A program made the translations under genes and the position numbers. DNA of 12,677 nucleotides from Candidatus Parcubacteria bacterium (lineage in GTDB: Bacteria > Patescibacteriota > Minisyncoccia > Phycocordibacterales > UBA1006). Location of the stretch: assembly GCA_027028225.1 (NCBI GenBank), contig JALVJP010000031.1, positions 1 to 12,677 of the forward strand, given 5' to 3'. Numbering within the stretch: position 1 is the stretch's first letter; each line of letters begins with the position of its first letter. The notes beneath the pieces are model-generated. The model had not been told where the DNA came from. It did no database searches and was given only the letters and a program-made list of their open reading frames with translations. Positions 6,529 through 12,543 of the stretch are shown in pieces.

Positions 6529-8148
6529 ATGAAACCAAAGATGAAACAACAAATTACGCATTTTCTCATTTCCTTTGTGGCAACTCTCGTTTTGCTTGTT
6601 GGAGTCCAGGTTGGATCTGCTACGAATGGAAATATCTTAGGTCTATCAGGAAGGTTTTATCATCACATTTCCCTAAAACCGTTTCTTTCTTCTGATAATT
6701 CTCTCCCGACAAAGATAGGTTCGCTCATCCTTAAAGACTTTGGGGGAGGAACACACTCATTCCTTTTAGGAAATAGCACATACCGTAATCGATGTATTTC
6801 TCACAAGGAGGGAGCGGAAAAAGAAACATGTCTTGAAGTTACAAAGAGTGATGGCTTAGGGTATGGATTTTTCAATCTCCTTTCTGCACTCGATAATAAC
6901 AGTCAACAGATGGTTACAGTCGCAAATGGAAGTGCTTCAAGCGGGGGCGTTGTGGTTGAACCTTTTACCTTAAATAGTTCTTCATCCTCACGACTTGCTC
7001 ATGCAGATTTTATTGAAGAGCAGTTTAGTGACGGAAATGATTCGATGCTCATTTCTTCTCTTGCGTTGAAAGGGACAAATGGAGATTTTGCACCGAGTGA
7101 TCCAAATCGTCTCCGCCCGGTATGTGCGGATTCACAAGGAATGCTTACCACAGATTGCGGAACAACAGCGACATATACTTGTTCAGGTTCTATTACAAAT
7201 GGACAAATGTGTTCTGGGGATGATCAAAATCTCACACAAAATGGAACATGGCATGCAGTAGAAAACTGTGGAGCAGATAAATGTGAATACACCTGTGATA
7301 CTGGATATCATGAAGACAATGGATCATGTGTCGCTGATGCGACTTACCATTGGGAGACAGGAGATTGGGGAAATTGTGAATCTACTGGTATGTGTCAGGG
7401 AACTCTTTCAGGACATTGTGCAGGAAGTGGATATCGTTATTATTATGATTATGTTTGTTACAATCATGATTGTCAATGTGTTGAAAGAAGAACATATTGT
7501 TCAGGTTTAGAATCAGGTAACTGTAATTTCCATGTGAGTGGTAGTATTACATTGAGATTACTTTCTCCATTCGTAAAACGCGCTTACGCTGCTGCTGAAA
7601 ATAATGGTCGTGATGGTAATGGATGTCTGTTACCTGGTGCGTACGGAGCTTGTCATTGGGTAAATGCTGATTGTTCAATTAAAAATGGAACGAGCGAGAG
7701 TGAGTGTGAAAGTTATAATAGTGCTTGTTCTTGGTCTCCTGGTGATACAGTAAGAACGCGCGATGTCTGGTGTGAAGATCAAAACGGAACTCCTGTTGCG
7801 GATTCAAATTGTGATGCGAATACACGACCACAGGAGACAGAAAGTTGTAGTACAGGAATAACATTGAAATGTTTTACTGGAATTTGGGAGGAAAATGATT
7901 CTCTTCATAGTGGTGGAGGTTCTGTTGATTATGTGTTACATGGAAACCAAGAGCATGTGGATCATCTATGGTCTGGACATAAATATCGTATAACCTACGA
8001 CAACAATACTACTCTCACAACAACGGGAGTGTATGAAGTAAGATGTGGACATAATTGTAATCTCTATATTGAGGATGCGTGTGGAGTAGGAACACATTGT
8101 TGTGGAAATGGAAGTTGTGCTCCGGATGGTGTAAATTGTACCGTGTAA
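6529..8148 (+). CDS. Secreted cysteine-rich protein with thrombospondin type 1-like modules
   Basis: The 539-residue product has an N-terminal signal sequence (hydrophobic core FLISFVATLVLLVGVQV, likely cleavage after GSA near residue 31) and 34 cysteines, nearly all beyond residue 195, so it is probably exported and disulfide-bonded. Residues ~217-268 look like a small Cys module of EGF or sushi type (CEYTCDTGYHEDNGSC). Residues ~270-325 begin with WETGDWGNC, like a thrombospondin type 1 start, and residues ~405-441 (TRDVWCEDQNGTPVADSN, later RPQETESC) resemble the second half of such a repeat. The C terminus is CCGNGSCAPDGVNCTV. The N-terminal 190 residues are Ser- and Asn-rich and unrecognised. 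Residues 344-357 (LLSPFVKRAYAAA) look like the end of a signal peptide inside the protein, so a past fusion is possible. An adhesin or surface role is inferred. Confidence 0.8.
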   Translation: MKPKMKQQITHFLISFVATLVLLVGVQVGSATNGNILGLSGRFYHHISLKPFLSSDNSLPTKIGSLILKDFGGGTHSFLLGNSTYRNRCISHKEGAEKETCLEVTKSDGLGYGFFNLLSALDNNSQQMVTVANGSASSGGVVVEPFTLNSSSSSRLAHADFIEEQFSDGNDSMLISSLALKGTNGDFAPSDPNRLRPVCADSQGMLTTDCGTTATYTCSGSITNGQMCSGDDQNLTQNGTWHAVENCGADKCEYTCDTGYHEDNGSCVADATYHWETGDWGNCESTGMCQGTLSGHCAGSGYRYYYDYVCYNHDCQCVERRTYCSGLESGNCNFHVSGSITLRLLSPFVKRAYAAAENNGRDGNGCLLPGAYGACHWVNADCSIKNGTSESECESYNSACSWSPGDTVRTRDVWCEDQNGTPVADSNCDANTRPQETESCSTGITLKCFTGIWEENDSLHSGGGSVDYVLHGNQEHVDHLWSGHKYRITYDNNTTLTTTGVYEVRCGHNCNLYIEDACGVGTHCCGNGSCAPDGVNCTV

Positions 8149-8183
8149 TAAATAGGTAGAGAGTGAGTATTTCTTAGTAATAT

Positions 8184-8214
8184 AAAAAACAAACTCAAAT
8201 GAGTTTGTTTTTTG
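8184..8214 (+). terminator. Intrinsic terminator of the cysteine-rich gene
   Basis: A perfect 14-bp stem (8184-8197 with 8200-8213) has an A6 start on the left arm and ends in T6 on the right arm. It lies 35 nt after the stop codon. Because of its symmetry it could work in both directions. Confidence 0.88.
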
Positions 8215-8224
8215 TTTCCATATT

Positions 8225-8490
8225 TAGACAAAGCACTTTGTGCTTATCATTCTGAACTTGATTCAGAATCTAGGAGTATTACCACTTCGTGTGAGTAGCT
8301 AAACAATGTGCTTATTCTCTGGATTCCCGTTTTCACGGGAATGACAGAGAGGTGAGAAACATGAATGACAAGGAGAAGAGAAGCGGGAATGACATGTGAG
8401 AAAAGAGTGCGGAATGACAAGCGAGGCGAGGGTGAAACCCTCGCCTCGCTTTCTAACACCTTGCACAATTATCTTTTTGTGTGAGAGGCA
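8225..8490. repeat. Repeat island 3 before the winged-helix gene
   Basis: The island holds, in order: a variant of the A-rich hairpin (8227-8244); composite unit C (8247-8345); a segment (8364-8392) matching the 24-bp tandem repeat at 12388-12435; a perfect 14-bp GC-rich hairpin (8420-8433/8437-8450, loop GAA); and a decayed copy of the CACACAA/TTTGTGTGAG hairpin (8463-8490) leading into GCATTCCTGCG. No gene is seen between 8149 and 8590. Confidence 0.8.
8247..8345 (+). repeat. Composite repeat unit C (99 bp)
   Basis: A short left palindrome (ATTCTGAA..TTCAGAAT) is followed by the same spacer as unit A, almost base for base (AGTATTACCACTTCGTG, TGAGTAGCTAAACAA), and an exact ATTCCC-N8-GGGAAT right palindrome (8323-8342). 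It differs from unit A mainly in having the short form of the left palindrome. Confidence 0.8.
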
Positions 8491-8537
8491 TTCCTGCGAA
8501 AAAACAAACTACTTACTTTTTAACTATAAAAGACATC

Positions 8538-8565
8538 TTGACTTTCCTATATCTTCTATTACACT
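8538..8565 (+). promoter_or_regulatory. Promoter of the winged-helix protein gene
   Basis: TTGACT (8538-8543) and TACACT (8560-8565) are 16 nt apart. The ATG at 8591 follows about 19 nt after the expected transcription start. Confidence 0.6.
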
Positions 8566-8590
8566 ATATCTCACTTAATATAAGAGACAT

Positions 8591-9409
8591 ATGAGCGAGA
8601 AGAATACACAAGTAAAAGACATTGTCGTTGTTAGTGGAAAAGATAAAAGGACACTTACTCTACCTTCCTCTACTACGAATCTTCACAAAATCGTTCGCGC
8701 GCTTTATTTCATTGCACGTAATATAGACGATAGAGAACTTGCTTCTTCGTTAAAGAAGAATGCAATGGGTATATCTGAATATACTTATACCTTTTTTCGT
8801 GCGAGTGGTGGGGATGTAAAAGACATTCTTTTTCGTAAAATTACATTTACTCTCGATGAGATTCAACTCTCTCTTAAGCTTCTTTTTGAAGAAGGGTGGC
8901 TTACAGATTTACAGCGAAATCTATTTCAAAGAGAACTCACACAATTCAACGCTCTATTAGGGGAGTTATCTACCAATACAAAAGATAAGATGGGAGAAGA
9001 ATCAACGCTTCTCTCTCCGATTGATTTGTCATCTTTTTTCTCTCACCAAGAAGAACAGAAAGAGGTTGATACGGAGCGGAACACAGAGCGAGATATATCC
9101 ACCTCTTCGATAAAGAAACATCGTAAGAGTGAGACATCAAATAAAATTACAAAGGATAATAGCGGTAGCAGTAAGAAAGCAAATAAAATTCGTTCAGTAC
9201 GCAAAGATACTCTCAAAAAAGAAGAGCGAAAGAAAGCAATTCTTGTTCATCTTCGAAAAAAAGAATCTTGTTCGCTCCCTGAGATTGCAGCTCTGTTTGA
9301 TGGAGCGGGACAGAAAACAATCCAGAGAGATCTTCGTGAGCTCATTTCCCAAGGCCTTGTTGAAAAAGAAGGGGAACGAAGATGGGCGAAGTATAGAGTT
9401 GTAGATTAA
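8591..9409 (+). CDS. Putative transcription regulator: helical N-terminal domain plus C-terminal DeoR-like winged helix
   Basis: The 272-residue product has three parts. Residues ~25-128 are predicted helices (NLHKIVRALYFIARNIDD, then EIQLSLKLLFEEGWLTDL), faintly resembling the four-helix-bundle S23 family; that link is weak. Residues ~150-210 are a polar Lys/Ser/Glu-rich linker. Residues ~210-268 form a winged helix: ERKKAILVHLRKK, SLPEIAALFDGAGQKTIQRD, LRELISQGLVEKEGE. The recognition helix pattern TIQRDLRELISQGLVEK is close to DeoR-family HTH domains, although DeoR proteins carry it at the N terminus. It probably binds DNA; target and ligand are unknown. The gene is a single unit with its own promoter and a strong terminator at 9442. 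MSEKN at 8591 is a good start, though there is no Shine-Dalgarno sequence. Confidence 0.75.
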   Translation: MSEKNTQVKDIVVVSGKDKRTLTLPSSTTNLHKIVRALYFIARNIDDRELASSLKKNAMGISEYTYTFFRASGGDVKDILFRKITFTLDEIQLSLKLLFEEGWLTDLQRNLFQRELTQFNALLGELSTNTKDKMGEESTLLSPIDLSSFFSHQEEQKEVDTERNTERDISTSSIKKHRKSETSNKITKDNSGSSKKANKIRSVRKDTLKKEERKKAILVHLRKKESCSLPEIAALFDGAGQKTIQRDLRELISQGLVEKEGERRWAKYRVVD

Positions 9410-9441
9410 ATACATATATAGAGGAGAAAAGGACATATTAA

Positions 9442-9481
9442 AAAATGGGCGGGGCGTAGTTTACTACGCCCCGCCCATTTT
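9442..9481 (+). terminator. Terminator of the winged-helix gene, longest GC-rich hairpin
   Basis: A perfect 19-bp stem (9442-9460 with 9463-9481) has a GC-rich centre, AAAAT on the left and ATTTT on the right, so it can terminate in both directions. It belongs to the GC-rich hairpin family of the repeat islands. Confidence 0.8.
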
Positions 9482-9561
9482 CCTTATAAAGGACATCTTA
9501 TTTATTACTCCCTGTATTCATTCCGTCACCCTCATAAAAAAGACACAATACATTTTTTGTC

Positions 9562-9662
9562 GGTGACACCACTTTTGCAACTTATTTCAGTGCATAACTC
9601 AAAGTGAGTGCGCATTTACTTTCACGAATTATCTGACACAAAAGAGCAAAAGTGGTGTCACC
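9562..9662 (+). mobile_element. 101-bp element with 17-bp terminal inverted repeats, copy 2
   Basis: The ends GGTGACACCACTTTTGC (9562-9578) and GCAAAAGTGGTGTCACC (9646-9662) are perfect inverted repeats. The interior contains a small hairpin ACTCA-AAG-TGAGT (9597-9609) that copy 1 keeps as 4 bp. TTTTTGTC precedes it and CCAG follows, as for copy 1. The following bases to about 9700 (AACCACTTTCGCAGGCAAAC) resemble the spacer after the palindrome at 6270-6318. Confidence 0.65.
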
Positions 9663-9783
9663 CCAGTAAACGAACCACTTTCGCAGGCAAACCGCTTTAC
9701 ATTCATGAACCACACAAATTTGACAAAAACCCAAAAATCATTGCATTTCACTTTTCTCTGTAAGACTTTCTGCTTTCTCTCGT

Positions 9784-9789
9784 TATAAT
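9784..9789 (+). promoter_or_regulatory. Consensus -10 box ahead of the structured RNA
   Basis: TATAAT is the only perfect -10 hexamer noted in the window. There is no clear -35 box at 16-18 nt. A perfect TTGACA lies at 9720-9725, too far away to pair with it. Transcription would start near 9796. Confidence 0.6.
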
Positions 9790-9795
9790 AGATGA

Positions 9796-10132
9796 ACTGC
9801 AAATGCGGTGGAATTGCAGTCGCGCACCTCGCGTGCATCCGCAAGTTGCTTTCTACGAGCAGTCTTGTCACTTCTCAAAGAAGTGTTACACTGCATTTCG
9901 TAGTTAGCAATAACTACCTCGGCTCTTACGAGTCGAGTATTCCACTCACCGCGCGCAATGCGCAGGGTTTGTGTCGATGAACCCGTGAGTGGGCGGTTCT
10001 CTTGAAGCGCACGAGAGGACCGTGTGCGCTTGAGGTCACGTCGAAACCGACCGATGCACGAATTATTTATACCCCTTATATCGATGAAAAGGATTATGAG
10101 TTATTATTCGTTTTGTTTCTCATCAAAAGGGG
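9796..10132 (+). ncRNA. Unidentified structured RNA, or long structured leader of the S-layer-like gene
   Basis: This GC-richer stretch has no good reading frame but dense pairing. Helices seen: 9796-9802/9814-9820; long-range 9833-9839/10053-10059; 9859-9863/9890-9894 with 9869-9874/9880-9885 inside; 9900-9906/9911-9917 closed by a GCAA tetraloop; 9920-9925/9930-9935 closed by TTAC; a three-way junction of 9942-9949/9985-9992 enclosing 9953-9956/9960-9963 and 9965-9969/9980-9984; and 10005-10012/10024-10031. TCTC at 9998-10001 can pair with GAGA at 10013-10016 to make an H-type pseudoknot with the last helix. A further hairpin spans 10072-10132. Signatures of RNase P RNA, SRP RNA and tmRNA were looked for and not found. 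No strong terminator separates it from the gene at 10198, so it may be a leader of about 400 nt. Confidence 0.6.
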
Positions 10133-10134
10133 AA

Positions 10135-10162
10135 TAAATAAATTTTTATAAAAATTTATTTA
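10135..10162. repeat. 28-bp perfect A/T palindrome before the S-layer-like gene
   Basis: The sequence is exactly self-complementary over 28 bp and only A and T. It lies 35 bp before the ATG at 10198. It could be a weak terminator on either strand, an mRNA hairpin near the start codon, or a protein-binding site. Confidence 0.6.
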
Positions 10163-10197
10163 CAAATTTAGTAAATCAAACAGATAGAAAAGACATT

Positions 10198-12042
10198 ATG
10201 AAAAAATTAGTAATGACAACAGTTGTTACCGCTGCAGCATTTGCTGCTAGCTTCGCAGCTGCTGCAACATTCACTTATGACTACACACTCCGTTACGGAA
10301 TGAATGGGTCAGAAGTAACAGAGTTGCAAAATTGTCTTAACTCAATCAGCTACCATGTTGGATATGCTGATGGAATGTTCGGAAACATGACATACGCAGG
10401 AGTTAAGGCATTCCAAACAGACCACTCACTCACACCTGATGGGATTGTAGGGCCAATGACAGGAGCTGCTCTTGAAACAGCATGTAATGGTTCTACAACT
10501 ACAACCACAACTACAACAGGATCTTCAGACGAAGCTCTCTGTCCTAACGGAATGACAATTGCAAGCAATTGTACAACCGCTCCAGCAGGATCTTCATCAG
10601 ACGAAGCTCTCTGTCCAAATGGAATGACAGTTGCAAGTAACTGTACAGCTGCACCAGGAGCGTCAACTTCAACAGTTACCTCAACAGAAGAAGCAGACCT
10701 TTCTGTTTCAGATATTGATTCAGGAGACGACCTTGATGCTGACAAAGACGGACAAAAAGCTTTCTCAGTAGAGATTGAAGCTGACGAAGATGGTGGTGAT
10801 GCTGCTATCGAACGAATGGATCTTTCATTTGAAATCACCCCTAAAACTGGAGGAGAAGAAGATCTCTATGACATTATCAAAAAGGTAACTCTTGAAGTGA
10901 ACGGAGAAGAAGTTGCTTCTAAAGTAACAACTGACGATGATGACTGGAGAAATCTTGATAATTCAGACAAAACAGGGGAAATCCGACTTTCAGGATTTAA
11001 CACTGTTGTGAAGTCAGACGAAAAGGTTACCTTTGATGTAATTCTTGACATCGATGATCTTGACGATACTGATGATCTCTCACTTGACATTGCACTTACA
11101 GGTGTTGAAGCACGATATGTTGATGGTGCGGGAATTGTTGATCTCGTTTCTGCTACTTCAACAAAGAAAGTTTCTGTAACACCTGTTGGAGCTTTTGATA
11201 TGACTTTCAAAGAGGATAACTCATCACCAGATGATAATGCTGCTCTCGACCTTTCAAGTTCAATTTCTAAGGAAAAACTTGTTGTGGTTGAAGCAGAGAC
11301 AGCAGATACACAAGATGGAGTTCTCAAGAGGGGAGAAGTAACTCTTGAAATTACGAATGTAAATACTACAGATGATTTCAATGCAGATGATCTCATCAGT
11401 AAACTTTACTTCTACATTGATGGAGAAAAGATTGATGATACAGATGTTGATACTGCTGTTGCTCATGGTGGTACTGCTGTTCCTGTTACCTATACTTTCG
11501 ATCTTGATGACTATGCGGTTAATAAAGACACAAAGTATGAATTTGCAGTTAAGGCAGACTTCAAGGAAGTTGAATCAACTGACGCTATGCTTGGGGCTCA
11601 AGTAAAGGTTACATCTATTAAGGTTGAAGGAGAGAGCGATGATAATGAAGACTTTGGTCCATTAACAGCTGATACTTCTTCATACGCACCAGTATTTACT
11701 GCAACAGCTGGAAATCTTACCGCTGATGTAACAGACCTTGTAAAATACGAAGGGTCAATTGATAATGCGGGAACAGTTGAATTTACAGTAACTGTATCAA
11801 ACGATACAGGAGCTCAAATTTCTGTTGATCCTGCTGATTGGACATTCGATGTACATGGTGTAGGAGGAATTGATTATTCAAGTTCTAATTATCATGTATA
11901 TGATGCAGGAACAACTACTGATGCATCAACATTAGATGATGGTGAAACTGCAGAATATGATGTAATCATTCCTTACACATCAGTTTCAACAGAAGACCTT
12001 AGTGTTGATGTTGAAAGTATCGATGGAATTACAGTTGCGTAA
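10198..12042 (+). CDS. Putative S-layer protein with N-terminal peptidoglycan-binding domain
   Basis: The 614-residue product begins with a clear signal peptide (MKKLVMTTVVTAAAFAASFA, cleavage near AAA at 20-23). A PG_binding_1-type domain follows at about residues 30-97 (LRYGMNGSEVTELQNCLN, GYADGMFGNMTYAGVKAFQ, PDGIVGPMTGAAL), expected to bind cell-wall peptidoglycan. Next come a Thr-rich linker, two near-identical 23-residue Cys repeats (DEALCPNGMT..ASNC, residues 109-156), and about 455 very acidic residues rich in Asp, Thr, Ser and Val that look like successive beta-sandwich domains (e.g. KVTFDVILDIDDL, YEFAVKADFKEV). Signal peptide, wall-binding domain and acidic beta-rich body match proteins proposed as S-layer subunits in Patescibacteria; the family assignment is inferred. 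The start is unambiguous. There is only a weak ribosome binding site. A structured leader may control expression. A terminator follows at 12087. Confidence 0.85.
   Translation: MKKLVMTTVVTAAAFAASFAAAATFTYDYTLRYGMNGSEVTELQNCLNSISYHVGYADGMFGNMTYAGVKAFQTDHSLTPDGIVGPMTGAALETACNGSTTTTTTTTGSSDEALCPNGMTIASNCTTAPAGSSSDEALCPNGMTVASNCTAAPGASTSTVTSTEEADLSVSDIDSGDDLDADKDGQKAFSVEIEADEDGGDAAIERMDLSFEITPKTGGEEDLYDIIKKVTLEVNGEEVASKVTTDDDDWRNLDNSDKTGEIRLSGFNTVVKSDEKVTFDVILDIDDLDDTDDLSLDIALTGVEARYVDGAGIVDLVSATSTKKVSVTPVGAFDMTFKEDNSSPDDNAALDLSSSISKEKLVVVEAETADTQDGVLKRGEVTLEITNVNTTDDFNADDLISKLYFYIDGEKIDDTDVDTAVAHGGTAVPVTYTFDLDDYAVNKDTKYEFAVKADFKEVESTDAMLGAQVKVTSIKVEGESDDNEDFGPLTADTSSYAPVFTATAGNLTADVTDLVKYEGSIDNAGTVEFTVTVSNDTGAQISVDPADWTFDVHGVGGIDYSSSNYHVYDAGTTTDASTLDDGETAEYDVIIPYTSVSTEDLSVDVESIDGITVA
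10522..10659 (+). repeat. In-frame tandem repeat coding for the Cys module
   Basis: Two 69-bp units (10522-10590 and 10591-10659) encode SSDEALCPNGMT..ASNC modules. They are nearly identical in DNA, suggesting a recent duplication or slippage. Copy number may vary between strains. Confidence 0.8.
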
Positions 12043-12086
12043 TTGCTCATCTGATTAAATTTCAGTGTATTCTCACTAATGCACAC

Positions 12087-12116
12087 AAAAAACCGCTCAC
12101 GTGGTTTTTTGTTTTT
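12087..12116 (+). terminator. Intrinsic terminator of the S-layer-like gene
   Basis: An 8-bp stem (12087-12094 with 12103-12110) with an 8-nt loop is followed by GTTTTT. It lies 44 nt after the stop codon. Confidence 0.8.
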
Positions 12117-12264
12117 ATGAGAAGGGGGCAAGCGGAGCGGATAAGATTATCCGCTCCGCTTTGTAAAAAGGTTCTATGGATTTCGGCTTGTTTCGGAATG
12201 GAAGCAGGGGCGAGAGCAAAGCTCTCGCCCCTGCTTCACAAGAAAAATGCTTTGTATTTTTCTT

Positions 12265-12395
12265 GTCACTCCGCACTTGACCTGCCACTCACACAGGTTT
12301 TGTGTGAATGGTGCGGGGTCCAGAAGTGTCACCACTTACCTCACGAGAACAGACAATGTGCTTACTCTCTAGATTCCCGCTTTCGCGGGAATGAC
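12265..12395 (+). repeat. Composite repeat unit D with a nested hairpin
   Basis: The left palindrome has arms CTCCGCAC and GTGCGGGGT, split by an inserted hairpin (TCACAC..TGTGTGA), then CCAG, the spacer (ACCACTTACCTCACGAG, later CAATGTGCTTACTCTCT) and an exact ATTCCC-N8-GGGAAT palindrome (12373-12392). The inserted hairpin resembles those at 5987-6017 and 8463-8490. Confidence 0.7.
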
Positions 12396-12435
12396 AAGGA
12401 GAAGAGAAGCGGGAATGACAAGGAGAAGAGAAGCG
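12388..12435 (+). repeat. Two tandem copies of a 24-bp unit
   Basis: The unit GGGAATGACAAGGAGAAGAG plus AAGC occurs twice in tandem, with a third start (GGGAATG) after it. The same sequence occurs once at 8364-8392. It looks like a duplication of one arm of the palindrome plus its flank. Confidence 0.85.
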
Positions 12436-12505
12436 GGAATGGCAGATGAGGAAGGGATGTAAAATGACAGCGAAGTGAGGATGGAATCCTCACTTCGCCC
12501 CCATC

Positions 12506-12534
12506 TTGTGTTAGTTTACAGTTTACTGTAAACT
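12506..12534 (+). promoter_or_regulatory. Putative promoter of the right-end HTH gene, leaderless type
   Basis: TTGTGT (12506-12511) and TAAACT (12529-12534) are 17 nt apart. The -10 box ends 9 nt before the ATG at 12544, and it lies inside the palindromic operator. Confidence 0.4.
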
Positions 12535-12540
12535 GTAAAC
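12514..12540. promoter_or_regulatory. Operator-like perfect inverted repeat with four half-sites
   Basis: Two 12-bp arms (12514-12525 and 12529-12540) flank the centre CTG. Each arm contains two half-sites on a 7-bp period: GTTTAC, GTTTAC, then GTAAAC, GTAAAC. It overlaps the proposed -10 box and ends 3 nt before the start codon of a gene beginning with a helix-turn-helix. It is therefore a likely autoregulatory site. Confidence 0.65.
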
Positions 12541-12543
12541 ATC

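Larger units (their letters stand above)
12130..12498. repeat. Repeat island 4 after the S-layer-like gene
   Basis: The island holds: a 13-bp GC-rich hairpin (12131-12143/12148-12160); a perfect 17-bp GC-rich hairpin (12201-12217/12221-12237, loop AAA) followed at once by a 13-bp A-rich hairpin (12238-12250/12254-12266); composite unit D (12265-12395); a 24-bp tandem repeat; and a 13-bp GC-rich hairpin (12470-12482/12486-12498). An open frame of 110 codons crosses it but consists of repeat sequence and is not called as a gene. Confidence 0.8.

Noticed and set aside
9792..9980. Open frame of 62 codons in the structured region, and a possible tmRNA tag (SNNYLGSYESS)
   Set aside because: No tmRNA acceptor stem, GGATTCGAC-like 5' part, T-arm or 3' CCA was found, and the frame has no protein-like composition. 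The pairing pattern explains the sequence better.
9796..10060. RNase P RNA or SRP RNA
   Set aside because: The conserved RNase P segments (GAGGAAAGTC, ACAGAA) and the SRP helix 8 segment (GGAAG..AGCAG) are absent.
10350..10838. Antisense open frame of 162 codons within the S-layer-like gene (also 10866-11396)
   Set aside because: Ser/Val-rich mirror of the Asp/Thr-rich sense strand; the sense product has a signal peptide and a domain match.
12117..12449. Open frame of 110 codons on the plus strand
   Set aside because: It runs through GC-rich hairpins, unit D and the 24-bp tandem repeat. The translation is that of repeats (GNDKEKRSGNDKEKRSG) and it starts at the T-run of a terminator.
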